Assembly: GCA_049323435.1 (NCBI GenBank)
Contig: JBMOMX010000027.1
Coordinates: 1-64,000, forward strand
Source of the DNA: UBA11222 sp049323435
GTDB taxonomy: Bacteria; Pseudomonadota; Alphaproteobacteria; UBA11222
Direction of reading: 5' to 3'
Length of the DNA stretch: 64,000 nucleotides
In this document: positions 1 to 7,568 of the stretch, one piece after another
Position numbering within the stretch: the first letter of the stretch is position 1
Layout of the letters: each line of letters opens with the position of its first letter
The notes under the pieces: generated by a model
Told to the model about the DNA's origin: nothing
Seen by the model: only the letters and a program-made list of their open reading frames with translations
The model's database searches: none
Position numbers and translations under genes: made by a program

Positions 1-45
1 ACAAGAAACCTGGGTTAAGTGAAGGTTCGAAGACTAAAAAAAGAG

Positions 46-134
46 TGTCACCCCGGATTTATTCCGGGGTCCAGGAGTCTCAAATGAAGGCCTGAGTTTG
101 TAACCCTGGACCCCGCAACAAGTGCGGGGTGACA
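46..134. repeat. Two-hairpin intergenic repeat, copy 1
   Basis: Two inward-facing hairpins, each with its outer end reading TGTCA. The left hairpin has CCCCGG/CCGGGG arms (51-69) and the right has CCCCGC/GCGGGG arms (111-129). They are separated by about 40 bp containing GCCTGAGT. A near-identical copy lies at 43893-43980 and a half copy at 17902-17926, so this is a dispersed palindromic repeat rather than a gene-specific signal. It may also act as a transcription stop for the flanking genes. Confidence 0.85.
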
Positions 135-202
135 GCATTTTTTAAGTACATTAACGCCACAATCTTGTCAGCGAATTATCTGACTTCTACAGCGATGACG
201 CA

Positions 203-228
203 GTGCGCGGGACAGATGCCCCGCGCAC
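203..228 (-). terminator. Stem-loop after the CMD gene
   Basis: GTGCGCGGG pairs with CCCGCGCAC around a loop of about 8 nt, 16 bp beyond the stop codon of the minus-strand carboxymuconolactone decarboxylase-like gene. No T-run follows, so it is either a weak intrinsic terminator or an mRNA 3' end stabiliser. Confidence 0.45.
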
Positions 229-243
229 GTCTTTCATCAATCC

Positions 244-1056
244 TTACGCTGCCTGCTTTTTCAGATGCTCATGCAGGATATGGGTGGCTTCGACGGCGAA
301 GGGGAAGCCGGCATAGGCGGCCAGGGTTACAATCAACTCCTGGATTTCCTCCTTGCTGAGGCCGTGGCGGAAGGCGCCGGGAATGTGGATTTTCAGCTCG
401 TCCTGACGGCCCAGCGCGCCGAGGAAGGAATTGACGATCAGACTGCGGTCACGCTTGGAAAGCTGGGTGCGTTCCCATATATCGCCGAAAATGAAATCGA
501 CGGCATAGGTGCCGATGGGCCCCATCTGCTTTTCCAACCCGTTCAGGGTAATGTCGATATTGTCGAACAACTGGCCGCCGGAAAGTTTGGCCAGGCCCGG
601 CGCGGCGCGCTTGCGGCGTTCCGACAGGGACAGCCGGTCCGTCGGCGGCAGTTTGCCGTCCGCGGGCGCATGGCCCATTTCGGCCAGAACTTCATTGGTG
701 ACCTTCATGGCGTTCAGGGCGCGCGGAAAGCCGGCATAGCCGCACATATGGTTGAAAATTTCACGGATTTCCTCTGGCGTCAGGCCGTGATTAATGCCGC
801 CGCGCACATGCACCTTCAATTGATCCAGCTGATTCAGCGCGCCAAGAATGGCGATCACTATCAGGCTGCGGTCGCGGCGGCTGATGCCGGGCCGCGACCA
901 GACATCGCCCAGGCAGAAATCTATGACATGCGAGCCCAGCGCGCCGTTCTCATCTTCCAGCCGCTGGGCGGCTTTTTCCGGATCTTTCGTGCCGGTAAGT
1001 TTGGCCAATACTTCCAGGCCGCGCGCGCGGCGTTCCGCATGGGTCATATCGCTCAT
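244..1056 (-). CDS. Carboxymuconolactone decarboxylase-fold protein, double domain
   Basis: 270 residues with two tandem CMD/AhpD-fold units, roughly residues 35-120 and 170-262. Each carries the family pattern of a helix with SRRDRSL/SKRDRSL, then LGAL, then a histidine before G(L)(T/S)xEEI, then AYAGFP or GYAGFP. The peroxidase-type CxxC of AhpD is absent, which favours gamma-carboxymuconolactone decarboxylase-like or unknown chemistry over disulfide reduction. The start is supported by GGGGAG six bases upstream. It stands alone, divergent from the J-domain gene. The family is clear; the substrate is unknown. Confidence 0.85.
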   Translation of the reverse strand: MSDMTHAERRARGLEVLAKLTGTKDPEKAAQRLEDENGALGSHVIDFCLGDVWSRPGISRRDRSLIVIAILGALNQLDQLKVHVRGGINHGLTPEEIREIFNHMCGYAGFPRALNAMKVTNEVLAEMGHAPADGKLPPTDRLSLSERRKRAAPGLAKLSGGQLFDNIDITLNGLEKQMGPIGTYAVDFIFGDIWERTQLSKRDRSLIVNSFLGALGRQDELKIHIPGAFRHGLSKEEIQELIVTLAAYAGFPFAVEATHILHEHLKKQAA

Positions 1057-1135
1057 CTGTGTCTCCCCTGTGTGTTTTCTGTTATTGTGGTTGCGAGCCT
1101 AGCTTTTTTTTCTGGCGCGGACAAATGGGATTCTT

Positions 1136-1585
1136 ATGATCTGGTTATTGGCGGGCGCGGGCTTTCTGCTGGTTGGATTGCTGTTATTGCGGCTGTTTAC
1201 ACAGGCAGATGCGGTGAAGCTGAGCAAATGGCTGCGCTATTCGGGCGCCGCCACTTTGATGGCGCTGGCCGGACTGCTTGTTTTCGCTGGCCGTTCGGCG
1301 GTGGCGGTGGTGATGGCCGGGTGGGCGCTGCTATTATTGCGGCAAAAGAACCCCGCCGCGACGCCCGGCGCGGCCGATCCGCAAACCGGAAGGCCCAAAC
1401 GGGCAAAATCCGGGCCGTCTCGGGCCGAGGCACTGGAAATATTGGGCCTGCATGCGGATGCCACTCCGGCGGAAATTCGTGACGCCCACCGCCGACTGAT
1501 GCAAACCTGCCATCCCGATCATGGCGGCTCAAGCTATCTTGCGGCCCGCATCAATGCGGCCAAGGATGTTCTGCTCTCTGGCTAA
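1136..1585 (+). CDS. J-domain membrane protein (DnaJ/Pam18-like)
   Basis: 149 residues. Two hydrophobic segments (about 3-20 and 38-66) anchor the protein in the inner membrane, followed by a basic linker and a C-terminal J domain (about 90-149) with the diagnostic HPD tripeptide in CHPDHGG. This is the shape of the bacterial Tim14/Pam18-like DnaJ proteins, which are expected to stimulate an Hsp70 (DnaK) at the membrane. The J domain ends at the C terminus, with no zinc-finger or substrate-binding region. It is divergent from the CMD gene and precedes galU by about 90 bp. Confidence 0.85.
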   Translation: MIWLLAGAGFLLVGLLLLRLFTQADAVKLSKWLRYSGAATLMALAGLLVFAGRSAVAVVMAGWALLLLRQKNPAATPGAADPQTGRPKRAKSGPSRAEALEILGLHADATPAEIRDAHRRLMQTCHPDHGGSSYLAARINAAKDVLLSG

Positions 1586-1673
1586 AAAGTAATGCTCATC
1601 ACTTGTTAGCCGGCATGCATTATGCCAGAAGCGACGCAGAAATAAGATTAATTCAGATACGCACGAGGCAAGG

Positions 1674-2546
1674 ATGCGCAAAACAGTAAGGAAGGCCGTT
1701 TTCCCCGTTGCCGGTCTGGGAACCCGTTTCCTGCCCGCGACCAAGGTCATGCCTAAAGAGATGTTAACGGTCGTTGACAAGCCCTTGATCCAGTATGCTG
1801 TCGAAGAGGCAGCCGCGGCCGGAATTGAGGAATTCATCTTTGTCACCAGCCGCGCCAAAAATGTTCTTGAAGATCATTTCGACCGCGCACCGGAGCTTGA
1901 AGAGACCCTGGCGCGGCGCGGCAAGGATGAAATGCTGGCGCAGTTGCGCAGCTGGCTGCCCAAGGCGGGCAGCGTCGTTTCAACCCGTCAACAGGAACCG
2001 CTGGGGCTGGGCCATGCCGTCTGGTGCGCGCGGGAATTTATCGGCGATGAACCCTTTGCGGTGCTGCTTGTCGATGACCTGATACATTCCAGAATCCCCT
2101 GCCTTAAACAGATGGTGGACACCCATCGCGAGACCGGGGGCAGTCTGGTGCTTGTGGAAGATGTGCCGCGCGAATTCACCAATCGCTACGGCATACTGGA
2201 TGTGGCTTCCGACGATGGCAGATTAGTGAAGGTGAAGGGGTTTGTGGAAAAACCCGATCCGGCCATTGCCCCTTCAACCCTGTCGATCATCGGGCGCTAT
2301 ATATTGGAGCCGCAGATATTTGACTATCTGTCGCGCCAGCAGCGCGGGGCCGGGAACGAAATCCAGCTTACCGACGCCATGGCAGCCATGCTTGCGACCG
2401 GAACCTATTATGGTATGCGCTATGAGGGTAATCGCTATGATTGCGGCGACAAGCTTGGATTTCTGAAAGCGAATCTGGCGCTGGGCCTGGAGCGGCCGGA
2501 TCTGGCCGCCGGATTGCGAGATTTTCTTAAGGAAATCAAACTATAA
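1674..2546 (+). CDS. galU: UTP--glucose-1-phosphate uridylyltransferase
   Basis: 290 residues, the normal GalU length. It makes UDP-glucose from UTP and glucose 1-phosphate in the cytosol. The N terminus has the nucleotidyl-transferase signature AVFPVAGLGTRFLPATK with the conserved MPKEML loop. EKP (around residue 195), GRYIL and the GNEIQLTDA block are all present. It is followed 61 bp downstream by the UDP-glucose dehydrogenase gene, so the pair forms a UDP-glucuronate supply unit for surface polysaccharide. Confidence 0.96.
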   Translation: MRKTVRKAVFPVAGLGTRFLPATKVMPKEMLTVVDKPLIQYAVEEAAAAGIEEFIFVTSRAKNVLEDHFDRAPELEETLARRGKDEMLAQLRSWLPKAGSVVSTRQQEPLGLGHAVWCAREFIGDEPFAVLLVDDLIHSRIPCLKQMVDTHRETGGSLVLVEDVPREFTNRYGILDVASDDGRLVKVKGFVEKPDPAIAPSTLSIIGRYILEPQIFDYLSRQQRGAGNEIQLTDAMAAMLATGTYYGMRYEGNRYDCGDKLGFLKANLALGLERPDLAAGLRDFLKEIKL

Positions 2547-2607
2547 CAGACATGGGGCAATGCCTCTTTTGCCAGTGGCGGCAACCAAATTTACGGAGTG
2601 ATGGCTG

Positions 2608-3927
2608 ATGCGTGTAACCATGATTGGAACGGGGTATGTTGGGCTGGTTTCCGGCGCGTGTTTTTCTGATTTTGGCCATGACGTGATCTGTGTCGATAAG
2701 GATAAATCCAAAATTGAAAGTCTTCTGGCCGGGAAAATGCCGATTTTTGAACCGGGGCTGGATGTTCTGGTTGCCGAAAATGTATCTGCCGGCCGCCTGA
2801 GTTTTACCACCGATATTGCTTCGGCCGTGGCCGGTGCGGACGCGGTCTTCATTGCGGTCGGCACACCCAGCCGGCGCGGGGACGGCCATGCCGATCTCAG
2901 CTATGTTTTTGCCGCTGCCGAAGAGGTTGCCGCCGCCCTGGAGGGCTATACGGTTGTCGTCACCAAATCGACGGTTCCGGTCGGAACCGGCAGCGAGATT
3001 GAAACCCTGATGCGCAAAGCGCGCCCGGATGCGGATTTCGATGTCGCTTCCAACCCGGAATTTTTACGTGAAGGATCGGCCATTGATGATTTCAAGCGCC
3101 CTGACCGTATCGTTGTCGGGGCTTCCAGCAGCAGGGCATCCGATGTGCTGCGCCAATTATACCGCCCGCTATACCTGCTGGAAACGCCTGTGCTGGTTAC
3201 GGCGCGCGAAACGGCGGAACTGATCAAATATGCCGCCAACGCATTTTTGGCCACCAAGATCACCTTCATCAACGAGATGGCGGATATTTGTGAAAAAGTG
3301 GGTGCAGATGTCGGTCAGGTCGCCCGTGGTATTGGCCTGGACGGACGCATCGGTAAAAAATTCCTGCATGCGGGGCCTGGCTATGGCGGTTCCTGCTTTC
3401 CTAAAGATACGATCGCGCTGGTGCGCACCGCAGAAATGGTTGGCGCGCCCAGTTCCATCGTGAAGGCTGTTGTCGATGCCAATGACCGGCGTAAAAAAGC
3501 CATGGCCCATAAGATCATTGCGGCCTGTGGCGGTTCGGTCAGCGGCAAGACCGTCGCGGTGCTGGGCCTCACCTTCAAGCCCAATACGGATGATATGCGC
3601 GACGCCCCCAGCCTGGACATTATTCCCGAATTGCAAAAGGCCGGCGCTACCGTGCGCGTGTTCGATCCCGAAGGCATGGAGGAAGCGGGCAAGCTGCTCA
3701 AGGATCTGGTATGGTGCGACAGCGCCTATGAAACCATGGGCGGTGCGCATGTGCTGGCAATTGTCACGGAATGGAACGCCTTTCGCGCCCTGGACCTGAA
3801 ACGCTGCAAGCAATTACTTGCATCCCCGCTGATCGTGGATCTGCGCAATATCTATGATCCCAAAGAGATGGCCGAGGCCGGATTTGACTATCACAGCATA
3901 GGCAGGCAGCAGCACCGCCCGGCATAG
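2608..3927 (+). CDS. ugd: UDP-glucose 6-dehydrogenase
   Basis: 439 residues. It oxidises UDP-glucose to UDP-glucuronate with two NAD+. It begins with the Rossmann motif GTGYVGLVSG. STVPVGTG and the conserved NPEFLREGSA follow, then the lysine-containing ELIKYAANAFLATKI, and the catalytic cysteine in GPGYGGSCFPKD. The C-terminal UDP-binding domain contains GLTFKPNTDDMRDAPS. It lies directly after galU and probably shares its transcript. The gene is intact and full length. Confidence 0.96.
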   Translation: MRVTMIGTGYVGLVSGACFSDFGHDVICVDKDKSKIESLLAGKMPIFEPGLDVLVAENVSAGRLSFTTDIASAVAGADAVFIAVGTPSRRGDGHADLSYVFAAAEEVAAALEGYTVVVTKSTVPVGTGSEIETLMRKARPDADFDVASNPEFLREGSAIDDFKRPDRIVVGASSSRASDVLRQLYRPLYLLETPVLVTARETAELIKYAANAFLATKITFINEMADICEKVGADVGQVARGIGLDGRIGKKFLHAGPGYGGSCFPKDTIALVRTAEMVGAPSSIVKAVVDANDRRKKAMAHKIIAACGGSVSGKTVAVLGLTFKPNTDDMRDAPSLDIIPELQKAGATVRVFDPEGMEEAGKLLKDLVWCDSAYETMGGAHVLAIVTEWNAFRALDLKRCKQLLASPLIVDLRNIYDPKEMAEAGFDYHSIGRQQHRPA

Positions 3928-3950
3928 GCCAGACAGGTTCAGGCGGCAGC

Positions 3951-5171
3951 CTATCTCAGGGTTCGTGGATCACCCTGAAAGGCCAGCGATTGCGACGGCG
4001 CGATCGTCAGGCACTGGAACTTCTTGGAAGTCAGAATCTGGCATGTCTGACGCGCACCACGCTCCGATAGGCCCGTCAGTATCGCGCGATAAAGGGTTTT
4101 GCTCGGCCTGGAGACTTTCTGAATAGACACGGTTGCGGGTTTCAGAAGGCTGGGCGCAACCAGCGCCGCCTGCCGCGCTCTTTCATGCGCGCGGGCCTTG
4201 ACCTGAAATGTGCCAACCTGCACCCCCCATGTTTGCGGCCTGCCTTCGGTGCGGACCGCAACAGCTTTGGTGGAGGGTTTCTTGAGGCTGACCGTCCTGC
4301 TTTTTTCAGGCCTGGCAGGCTTTTTCAATTCAGCCACCCGTGAGGATGCGGCAAAAGCTTCCGGTGTGATGCGCGCGAAAGTCTGATCCAGAAGTTTCCG
4401 CATCTTCTGATCCCGGCTGCCGGATGTCTGCCCGCCAAGTACGACCGCATAGACGTGACGGCCATCGCGCCGGACCGAAGTTACCAGATTAAAACCCGAC
4501 GCATTGGTGTAGCCGGTTTTGATCCCGTCAACCCCGCGATAGGTGCCCAGAAGGCGATTGTGATTATTATAGCGGTTCTTGCCCCAGCGGAATTCCGTCG
4601 TCGCGAAATAATGCTTTCTTTCCGGAAAATGCGAATAGAGCATCTGCGCCAATATCGCCATATCCCTGGCGGTTGTTACCTGCTGTTCATCCGGCAAGCC
4701 CGTGGAATTGCGAAACCGGGTCCGGTGCATGCCCAGCGCCTGCGCTTTTTGAGTCATCATCTGCGCGAAGGCGGGTTCACTGCCGCCGATCGCTTCTGCC
4801 AATACAGTCGTGGCGTCATTCGCTGATTTGGTCACGGCGGCTAAAATCGCATCCTCAACCCGGATCGTGCCGCCTGGTTTCAGATAGAGCTTGGTCGGTG
4901 ATTGCGCGGCGGCGTGCTGCGAGACTTTCAGTTTTTTATCCAAAGTAAGGCGTCCATCGCGCAACGCCTCAAACGTCATATAGAGCGTCATCATTTTGGT
5001 TAAAGACGCAGGCCGGTTTTTCAGTTCCGCATTTTCAGAGTGCAACACCGCGCCGGTTTCCGCATCCACGATAATGGAGGCGTACTGACGTGCAGCAGCC
5101 GGCAAGGCCAGGCTGAACAGGGCGGCGCTGATACAGGCGCCGATACCCATGACAAACCGAAACAGAGACAT
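3951..5171 (-). CDS. D-alanyl-D-alanine carboxypeptidase with SPOR domain
   Basis: 406 residues from the chosen start. A signal peptide (about 1-28) is followed by a peptidase S11 domain with SLTK (S56, K59), SAN (116-118) and KTG (218-220), the three active-site motifs of low-molecular-weight PBPs. A basic linker leads to a C-terminal SPOR domain (about 314-392) that should bind denuded septal glycan. An upstream in-frame ATG at 5219 would add 16 residues before the signal peptide. I chose 5171 because GGGGGAG sits immediately upstream. It acts in periplasmic peptidoglycan trimming and is convergent with ugd. Confidence 0.93.
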   Translation of the reverse strand: MSLFRFVMGIGACISAALFSLALPAAARQYASIIVDAETGAVLHSENAELKNRPASLTKMMTLYMTFEALRDGRLTLDKKLKVSQHAAAQSPTKLYLKPGGTIRVEDAILAAVTKSANDATTVLAEAIGGSEPAFAQMMTQKAQALGMHRTRFRNSTGLPDEQQVTTARDMAILAQMLYSHFPERKHYFATTEFRWGKNRYNNHNRLLGTYRGVDGIKTGYTNASGFNLVTSVRRDGRHVYAVVLGGQTSGSRDQKMRKLLDQTFARITPEAFAASSRVAELKKPARPEKSRTVSLKKPSTKAVAVRTEGRPQTWGVQVGTFQVKARAHERARQAALVAPSLLKPATVSIQKVSRPSKTLYRAILTGLSERGARQTCQILTSKKFQCLTIAPSQSLAFQGDPRTLR

Positions 5172-5659
5172 AACTCCCCCCCGGGGGGTGCTTTCTAAGT
5201 TGAGGCTCATGTGGCTCATGAACTTTCCTTGCTTTGTCTGCCGTCCAAATCGGGCCGTCCGAATCGGGAATGACAGAGACGAACATCCCCCGGGCCGTGG
5301 CGCCGGTTTATGTTCCCGATAATCGAGGGATAAACTTACTAAACCCTTTATGATTTATAAGATATTGAATCAGACCACGGATTCGTTTCGAATCACCATG
5401 CCCTCAGACTATGGAAAGCCAGATTCCGTGTCTATACATTAAATTGCCTTTATTTGGCTTTGTTTAGTGGCAACACCGTAACGGTATAGTGACCCATTCC
5501 CAACGGAATAAATTAGGACAAACCGTGTAAGGCGTTGGTTTAACGGAATATTTAACGGTTATGAATAGGCCGGGGTTTACTGTGATATTATAATCACTTA
5601 CCTTCTTTCGGCTGCACCGATCATTTTATTTACGGAATGTGTCGGTTAAAAAAAAATTG

Positions 5660-5668
5660 TGCAGCGCA
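5660..5668. promoter_or_regulatory. Candidate PhaR-type operator 1
   Basis: TGC-AGC-GCA dyad about 105 bp before the phasin start codon. PhaR repressors of alphaproteobacteria (described in Paracoccus and Rhodobacter) recognise TGC-rich dyads of the form CTGC-N3/4-GCAG upstream of phaP. The core spacing here matches, while the outer bases do not. A second dyad follows at 5718-5728. Confidence 0.45.
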
Positions 5669-5717
5669 ACATTTAATATCTTGACGCAGGGGGACGGCAG
5701 GCTTAAATAGGAAATTG

Positions 5718-5728
5718 TTGCATCGCAA
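5718..5728. promoter_or_regulatory. Candidate PhaR-type operator 2
   Basis: Perfect TTGC-ATC-GCAA dyad, 44 bp before the phasin start codon and 59 bp centre to centre from the first dyad. Its position fits a repressor site overlapping the promoter or leader. No phaR gene lies in the window. Confidence 0.5.
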
Positions 5729-5772
5729 TATGGGTTGTATGCCCCCTGAATTCATGACCGGAGACCAAGCGT

Positions 5773-6240
5773 ATGGCTACGAAATCCAAGACCACGACTG
5801 AGAATGACACGAATGAAGTTTTTGACGAAAGCCTGAAAGGCTTTGCCGCTTTCACCGACGCCAATGGCCCGGCTATGGAAGTTTTTCAAAAAAGCGTAGA
5901 TCGCGCTGTTGATGTGAACAAGGAGAATGTCGAGGCCCTGGTTGAAAGCCTTACCGCCGCCACCAAGGCCCTTGAAGTGCTGAGCGGGGAATCCCTGAGC
6001 TTCTCCAGGCAGATTTTTGAGGATGGCATCAAAGCCAGCAAGGCACTGATGGCCGTTAAATCCCCCCAGGAATTCATGACCCTGCATAGCGACTATACCC
6101 GCTCTGTTTTTGATCAACTGGTCAATCAGACGACAAAGGTCAATGATCTGGGTATGACTGGCTTGAAAAACACATTTGCCCCCATCAACAAGCGGGTGGG
6201 CACCCTGTCCAAAACCGCACAGAAGGCTGGCGCATTTTAA
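5773..6240 (+). CDS. Phasin family protein
   Basis: 155 residues, mostly amphipathic helix, without cysteine or a signal peptide. The middle matches the phasin_2 pattern: a glutamine/valine-rich helix, KALEVLSGESLSFSRQ, then KALMAVKSPQEFMTLHSDYTR followed by a helix ending in an Ala/Thr/Lys tail. Phasins coat polyhydroxyalkanoate granules in the cytoplasm. The start has GGAG upstream. Two TGC-N3-GCA dyads in front suggest control by PhaR. No phaC or phaZ gene is nearby, so the storage role rests on the family. Confidence 0.88.
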   Translation: MATKSKTTTENDTNEVFDESLKGFAAFTDANGPAMEVFQKSVDRAVDVNKENVEALVESLTAATKALEVLSGESLSFSRQIFEDGIKASKALMAVKSPQEFMTLHSDYTRSVFDQLVNQTTKVNDLGMTGLKNTFAPINKRVGTLSKTAQKAGAF

Positions 6241-6305
6241 TTTCAGCAGAGCCGTCCCGGACAGCGTCATCGGTGGTGCGTGCCGGATATCATGTTGCGT
6301 AGCAT

Positions 6306-6337
6306 AATATGGGGGCGGAGCAATCAGCCTCCATATT
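6306..6337. terminator. Bidirectional terminator between convergent genes
   Basis: An 11-bp stem, AATATGGGGGC against GCCTCCATATT with one G-U pair and a 10-nt loop, is centred between the convergent phasin and DUF1217 genes. TTTTA follows on the plus side. The position and symmetry suit a terminator serving both genes. Confidence 0.6.
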
Positions 6338-6344
6338 TTATCCG

Positions 6345-7424
6345 CTACACGAACAAACTCACTAATGAGTCATTGCCACCGCTGGCTTTTGCCTCGGTTT
6401 CCGTGTGCGCCAGAAACTGCCTGATGATTCTGTTCGCATAGCTCGCGTCTTTCAGCTTGCTGAAATTGATCCTGCTCTCCAGCAGTCTGGCTTGTGATTC
6501 CACCGGCTGGCGCACAATGGTAAGCGGCAGGCCGGTCGCGTCCAGCACAACGTCGCGCAATACCGGATCGGCAAGAATATCATAAGGCGATTTGATCCTG
6601 GGCGCCGCAGACCGGAACCGCAGGGCTGCCCGGACGCCGGGAGATTCATCGTCCAGCCCGCGCTCATAACGGGTTTGGGCAAGTTTGGTTTCAAGCCGGT
6701 TTGTGAACGCGGAGCTTTTCAAACCTTTGACGCCATTGAACAGACCGATATCCAGCGCCAATTCACGATAGCGATTATCGTTCACCCGGTTGACCAACGC
6801 ATTTTTGTCTGCCGGATTGCTGGTCAGAACTTTTTTTACAAAGCCTGCTTTGTTGATTTCTGAATCAAGGTCATAGGCTTCCAGAACCGTCTTCAACAAT
6901 TTATAGTCTTTGAACAGCGCATCAATCGTATCAACATTGGCTGCGCGGGATTTGAAGGTTTCGATATCCTTCTTGAAAACCGGACTGTTGAGAATGGCCG
7001 TCTTCTGTTTTGGTTCAAGACGCGGGTCGGCGAAACGGCGTTCCAGCCTGGCTTCCAGTTTTTGAGCGAAAGCCGCACTTTTAAGTTTCGATAAGCCCTG
7101 GTACAGATCAATGTCTTCGGCCAGCTCGCGGTAGCGCACATCACGCACCTGGTTGACCACGGATTTAGGGTCCGACAGCTTGCTGGTCAATATTGTTTTC
7201 AGACGATCTAGATTGCCAATATCCGCTTCAAGGCCATAAGCCTTTAATACGGTCGTTAGCAGGCCGGTATTATTGAAAAATGCGCCCTGCGATTGCAGTT
7301 TCGCCACATCCGTCTTGAATTTCTCAAGGTCTTTTTTGTAGGGAGCATTGGCTGTGGCCGCGGCCTTGCGCTGCTCGATCCGGTCGATCGCAGTATAGGT
7401 GGCAAGAGCCGATACAAGGGCCAT
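6345..7424 (-). CDS. DUF1217 family protein with internal duplication
   Basis: 359 residues with two clear repeats (about 25-115 and 145-235) and a degenerate third (about 265-345). Each repeat reads: polar helix, (L)LKTVLEAYxL(D/E), a lysine-rich (V/I)LTS-(D)P(K)xxVN(Q/R)V, then (R/N)YRELAxDI. These are DUF1217 features. In several alphaproteobacteria DUF1217 genes sit among flagellar genes, but none are near here. There is no signal peptide. AAGGA precedes the start. Function unknown; it is possibly an exported axial or filament-associated protein. Confidence 0.72.
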   Translation of the reverse strand: MALVSALATYTAIDRIEQRKAAATANAPYKKDLEKFKTDVAKLQSQGAFFNNTGLLTTVLKAYGLEADIGNLDRLKTILTSKLSDPKSVVNQVRDVRYRELAEDIDLYQGLSKLKSAAFAQKLEARLERRFADPRLEPKQKTAILNSPVFKKDIETFKSRAANVDTIDALFKDYKLLKTVLEAYDLDSEINKAGFVKKVLTSNPADKNALVNRVNDNRYRELALDIGLFNGVKGLKSSAFTNRLETKLAQTRYERGLDDESPGVRAALRFRSAAPRIKSPYDILADPVLRDVVLDATGLPLTIVRQPVESQARLLESRINFSKLKDASYANRIIRQFLAHTETEAKASGGNDSLVSLFV

Positions 7425-7568
7425 AGCAAAATTCCTTCATGGCTGTGCAGCCGGCCTCAATATGCATTAACAACTATTAATTTGCCGTGAACGGATCAGG
7501 CTTTCTTGCGGGTGATGGCTTGCCTATACTGGGTTCAGACACAGACAGAAATTAACCCGGAGGTAACC

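Larger units (their letters stand above)
5172..5772. other. Long AT-rich divergent intergenic region
   Basis: About 600 bp between the divergent carboxypeptidase and phasin genes, with no convincing reading frame. It holds a GC palindrome of six C and six G at the carboxypeptidase ribosome-binding site (5177-5188), an ACCGT-A-ACGGT dyad (5475-5485), two TTTAACGG direct repeats 12 bp apart (5539-5546 and 5551-5558), and two TGC-N3-GCA dyads near the phasin start, listed separately. It is probably a two-way promoter region. Confidence 0.6.

Noticed and set aside
265..1482. Long plus-strand reading frame of 405 codons opposite the CMD gene
   Set aside because: It is antisense to a clear two-domain protein, crosses into the J-domain gene in another frame and has no family features. 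A GC-driven shadow.
5540..5555. TTAA-N8-TTAA resembling a CtrA site
   Set aside because: The CtrA full site needs a 7-bp spacer. The sequence is better described as two TTTAACGG direct repeats.
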